From Streptosporangiaceae bacterium (GTDB lineage Bacteria > Actinomycetota > Actinomycetes > Streptosporangiales > Streptosporangiaceae), in contig JASHSO010000123.1 in the NCBI GenBank assembly GCA_030038715.1, positions 1 through 8,046 on the forward strand: a stretch of DNA of 8,046 bases, given 5' to 3'. A model generated the notes under the pieces. It had not been told where the DNA came from and did not search any database. It worked only from the letters and a program-made list of their open reading frames with translations. The position numbers were made by a program, and so were the translations under genes. Below, one piece after another: positions 6,121 through 8,046 of this stretch; within the stretch, counting starts at the first letter, position 1, and each line of letters starts with the position of its first letter.

Positions 6121-6124
6121 CCCG

Positions 6125-7444
6125 ATGAAGGTGGCGGTAGTCGGCCTCGGCTACGTCGGTACGGTGACGGCTGCCTGCCTTGCTGCCAATGGCCACGAGG
6201 TCTGCGGCGTTGACGTCGATGTGGCGAAGGTCAGGGACATCTCCGCCAGTCGTAGCCCGGTGGCAGAACCTGGCCTTGACGCGCTGGTTGCCGACGTCGT
6301 TGCCGTCGGCAACCTACGCGCTACGACCTCTTGCGTCGAGGCGCTCGCTCAAGCTGACGTGTCACTGGTCTGTGTCGGCACGCCATCGACCGGTCGCGGT
6401 GCAACGGATTTGTCTTACATCCGGCGAGCCGTCTCCGACATTGTCGGGGCTTTGAGACTGGCAGCTCCTCCCGCCGGAGGCCGGCACAGTGTTGTGATCC
6501 GCAGCACTGTGCCGCCAGGCACCATTGACGACGTTGTGTTGCCAGCGCTGTCCGGTCTTGAGGGGACTGGCCTGCGATACGGCGCTGCCATGTGCCCCGA
6601 GTTTCTGCGAGAAGGCTCCGGCGTCGCGGACTTCTACCGGCCGCCCCTGATCGTGGTCGGAACCACCGACGGACAGGTAGCAGCAGTGGTGACCAGCCTG
6701 TTCGCATTCCTTGGCCGGGCTGTGCACGTGGTCGATGTCCGCACTGCTGAGGCGCTCAAATACGCATGCAACGCGTTCCACGCCACGAAGGTCTCGTTCA
6801 CGAACGAGTTGGCGAGGCTATTCCGGCTGCTGGGAGTCGACTCGCGGGAGGTTATGTCGTTGTTCTGCGAGGATACGGCGCTCAATATCTCCCCCACTTA
6901 CCTCCGGCCAGGCTTTGCGTTCGGCGGGTCCTGCCTGCCTAAGGACCTGCGTTCACTGCTGCATCTAGCCAGGCTCAGCGGGACTGACATGCCGCTGCTG
7001 TCTGGCGTGATGGCGGCGAACGAGATGGTGGTCAACGAGGTGATCGATCGCGTAGTGGCATCTGACGCGCGCGTTGTCGCCCTCCTTGGGCTCAGCTTCA
7101 AGTCCGACACCGATGACCTGCGCGAGAGCCCGAACGTCGAGTTGGCCGAGCGGCTTGTCGGCAAGGGCTTCGACGTTCGAATATACGACCACATGGTGAA
7201 CCCGGCCCATCTGGTGGGAGCCAACCGCCGTTACATCGATTCCAAGCTGCCCCACCTAGGACGGCTGCTCGTCCACGAGCCAGCCGATGCGCTGTCCGGC
7301 TCCGACGTGGCGGTGATCTCGGCCGGGGATCCCGCCGTGCTCGGCGCGCTGCTCGCCTCGCCACCGGCCCGGCTCATAGATCTGAACGGGCGTCTGGGGA
7401 GCGCTATCGAGTCGCTTCCGGGCTACGAAGGAATCGGCTGGTGA
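6125..7444 (+). CDS. Nucleotide-sugar dehydrogenase, GDP-mannose 6-dehydrogenase (AlgD) type
   Basis: The 439-aa cytosolic enzyme belongs to the UDP-glucose/GDP-mannose dehydrogenase family, which oxidises an NDP-hexose at C6 to the uronic acid using two NAD+. The order is N-terminal NAD-binding domain with MKVAVVGLGYVGTV (1-14) and VDVD (29-32), VSLVCVGTPS (79-88), VVIRSTVPPGT (123-133), PEFLREGS (158-165), central helix ALKYACNAFHATK (210-222), active-site PGFAFGGSCLPKDLR (262-276) with catalytic Cys270, then the C-terminal domain LGLSFKSDTDDLRESP (321-336). SP-YLRPGFAFGGSCLPKD, LGLSFK-TDDLRESP and GAN-RYI-SKLPH resemble AlgD more than UDP-glucose dehydrogenases as I remember them, so GDP-mannose is the likelier substrate; UDP-glucose or UDP-sugar derivatives remain possible. 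All key residues are present. Its stop overlaps the next gene's start by 4 nt, indicating translational coupling, so its uronic acid probably feeds that glycosyltransferase or the same polymer. Confidence 0.9.
   Translation: MKVAVVGLGYVGTVTAACLAANGHEVCGVDVDVAKVRDISASRSPVAEPGLDALVADVVAVGNLRATTSCVEALAQADVSLVCVGTPSTGRGATDLSYIRRAVSDIVGALRLAAPPAGGRHSVVIRSTVPPGTIDDVVLPALSGLEGTGLRYGAAMCPEFLREGSGVADFYRPPLIVVGTTDGQVAAVVTSLFAFLGRAVHVVDVRTAEALKYACNAFHATKVSFTNELARLFRLLGVDSREVMSLFCEDTALNISPTYLRPGFAFGGSCLPKDLRSLLHLARLSGTDMPLLSGVMAANEMVVNEVIDRVVASDARVVALLGLSFKSDTDDLRESPNVELAERLVGKGFDVRIYDHMVNPAHLVGANRRYIDSKLPHLGRLLVHEPADALSGSDVAVISAGDPAVLGALLASPPARLIDLNGRLGSAIESLPGYEGIGW
7427..7432 (+). promoter_or_regulatory. 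Ribosome binding site for the GT4 gene, inside the dehydrogenase gene
   Basis: GAAGGA 8 nt before the GTG at 7441, within the last codons of the dehydrogenase. It supports the overlapping GTG start and translational coupling. Confidence 0.5.
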
Positions 7445-8046
7445 GCCGCATCCTGATCATCGTGCAGAACCTCCCGGTGCCGTTCGACAGGAGGGTGTGG
7501 TTGGAGTGCTGCGCGCTCGCGTCGGCTGGCCACGAGGTCTCCGTGGTCTGCCCCAAAGGAGAAGGCGATCCTGGTTACCAGGTCGTCGACGGAGTGCGGA
7601 TCTACAAGTACAGGCCCTACGCTCCGGGCCGCAGCAAAGCCGGGTTTGTTGCCGAGTACATCTACTCATTCATGGCTACGGCGTGTATGACCGCCAGGGC
7701 GCGTCTTTTGGGCCGCTTCGAGGTCATGCAAGCGTGCAACCCACCCGACATCTTCTGGCCAATCGCCATGGTCTTGCGTGCTACCGACCGTACAAAGTTC
7801 GTATTCGACCACCACGACCTCTGTCCTGAGCTCTACCGGTCACGATTCCCAGGCGGGCCGAGGCTTCCGTACCGCGGGCTCTTGGCCCTTGAGCGCAAGA
7901 CGCACCGGACAGCCGACCACGTTATTGCCACTAACGAGTCATACAAGGACATCGCCGTCCACCGGAGCGGCAAGCCCCCGACCGACGTCACTGTCGTACG
8001 CTCAGGCCCCGACCCGCGGCTCGAGCGCGGGCCTGAGGAGCCGGGC
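7441..8046 (+). CDS. Glycosyltransferase family 4 protein, N-terminal part (runs off the window)
   Basis: GTG 7441 opens a frame of 202 codons with no stop to the window end. The GTG overlaps the dehydrogenase TGA (GTGA), and a GAAGGA SD lies 8 nt upstream (7427-7432). The protein begins SRILIIVQNLPVPFDRRVWLE, then ALASAGHEVSVVCPKGEG, GVRIYKYRPYAP, EVMQACNPPDIFWPIA, TKFVFDHHDLCPELY, and ADHVIATNESYKDIA. This is the N-terminal Rossmann half of a GT-B, GT4-type enzyme of the kind found in capsule and exopolysaccharide loci. It would transfer a sugar from an NDP donor to a lipid-linked or growing glycan at the cytoplasmic face of the membrane. The donor-binding C-terminal half with the E-x7-E motif is outside the window, so donor and acceptor cannot be inferred. 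It is likely in one operon with the dehydrogenase. Confidence 0.88.
   Translation, partial: MSRILIIVQNLPVPFDRRVWLECCALASAGHEVSVVCPKGEGDPGYQVVDGVRIYKYRPYAPGRSKAGFVAEYIYSFMATACMTARARLLGRFEVMQACNPPDIFWPIAMVLRATDRTKFVFDHHDLCPELYRSRFPGGPRLPYRGLLALERKTHRTADHVIATNESYKDIAVHRSGKPPTDVTVVRSGPDPRLERGPEEPG

Larger units (their letters stand above)
5805..6124. other. Divergent control region between the epimerase and dehydrogenase genes
   Basis: These 320 bp separate two divergent transcription units and must hold promoters for both. No convincing coding frame is seen. Notable pieces are an AT island TATATA at 5873-5878, reading as a possible minus-strand -10; an inverted repeat CATCTG (5944-5949)/CAGATG (5966-5971) with a 16-nt spacer; a perfect 12-bp palindrome at 6006-6017; and a TATAC motif at 6059-6063 that could be a plus-strand -10. 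Good -35 partners are not evident. The two symmetric sequences are possible operator sites. Confidence 0.5.

Noticed and set aside
7497..7829. 110-aa plus-strand frame near the right end
   Set aside because: Out of frame with the GT4 gene, which starts at GTG 7441, carries clear family motifs and is coupled to the dehydrogenase.

Overview
The window looks like part of an exopolysaccharide or cell-surface glycan locus from a high-G+C actinobacterium. The sequence is G+C-rich, GTG is used as a start codon, Shine-Dalgarno (SD) motifs are GGAGG-like, and the family members read as actinobacterial. No rRNA, tRNA, IS element or CRISPR array was seen, so genus cannot be fixed.

Left part (1-2460): the 3' end of a secreted protein ending in a DUF4082-type beta-sandwich domain (1-447, +) converges on a small type I phosphoribosyltransferase-like gene (543-1121, -). 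About 300 bp of divergent intergenic DNA with a strong imperfect hairpin separates that gene from a SAM-dependent methyltransferase (1423-2391, +). The methyltransferase stop codon lies inside a 41-bp tandem duplication that forms terminator-like hairpins (2366-2450), and the next gene converges on it.

Middle part (2461-5804, - strand): an RmlC-like NDP-sugar epimerase (5256-5804) lies upstream of a large membrane-anchored or secreted protein (2461-5181). That protein joins an N-terminal TIM-barrel, GH26-like glycosidase domain, apparently degenerate at the nucleophile, to a cysteine-rich right-handed parallel beta-helix. The two genes are 74 bp apart and may be co-transcribed.

Right part (5805-8046): a 320-bp divergent control region, then a nucleotide-sugar dehydrogenase most like GDP-mannose 6-dehydrogenase (6125-7444, +). 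It is translationally coupled by a 4-nt GTGA overlap to a GT4-type glycosyltransferase cut by the window edge (7441-8046, +).

Inferred role: the dehydrogenase supplies an NDP-uronic acid and the epimerase an epimerised NDP-deoxysugar. The GT4 enzyme assembles the repeat unit, the methyltransferase may cap or decorate it, and the beta-helix/GH-like and DUF4082 proteins act outside the membrane to bind, trim or organise the polymer. The least described pieces are the GH26-like/beta-helix fusion, the phosphoribosyltransferase of unclear substrate, and the structured non-coding elements.
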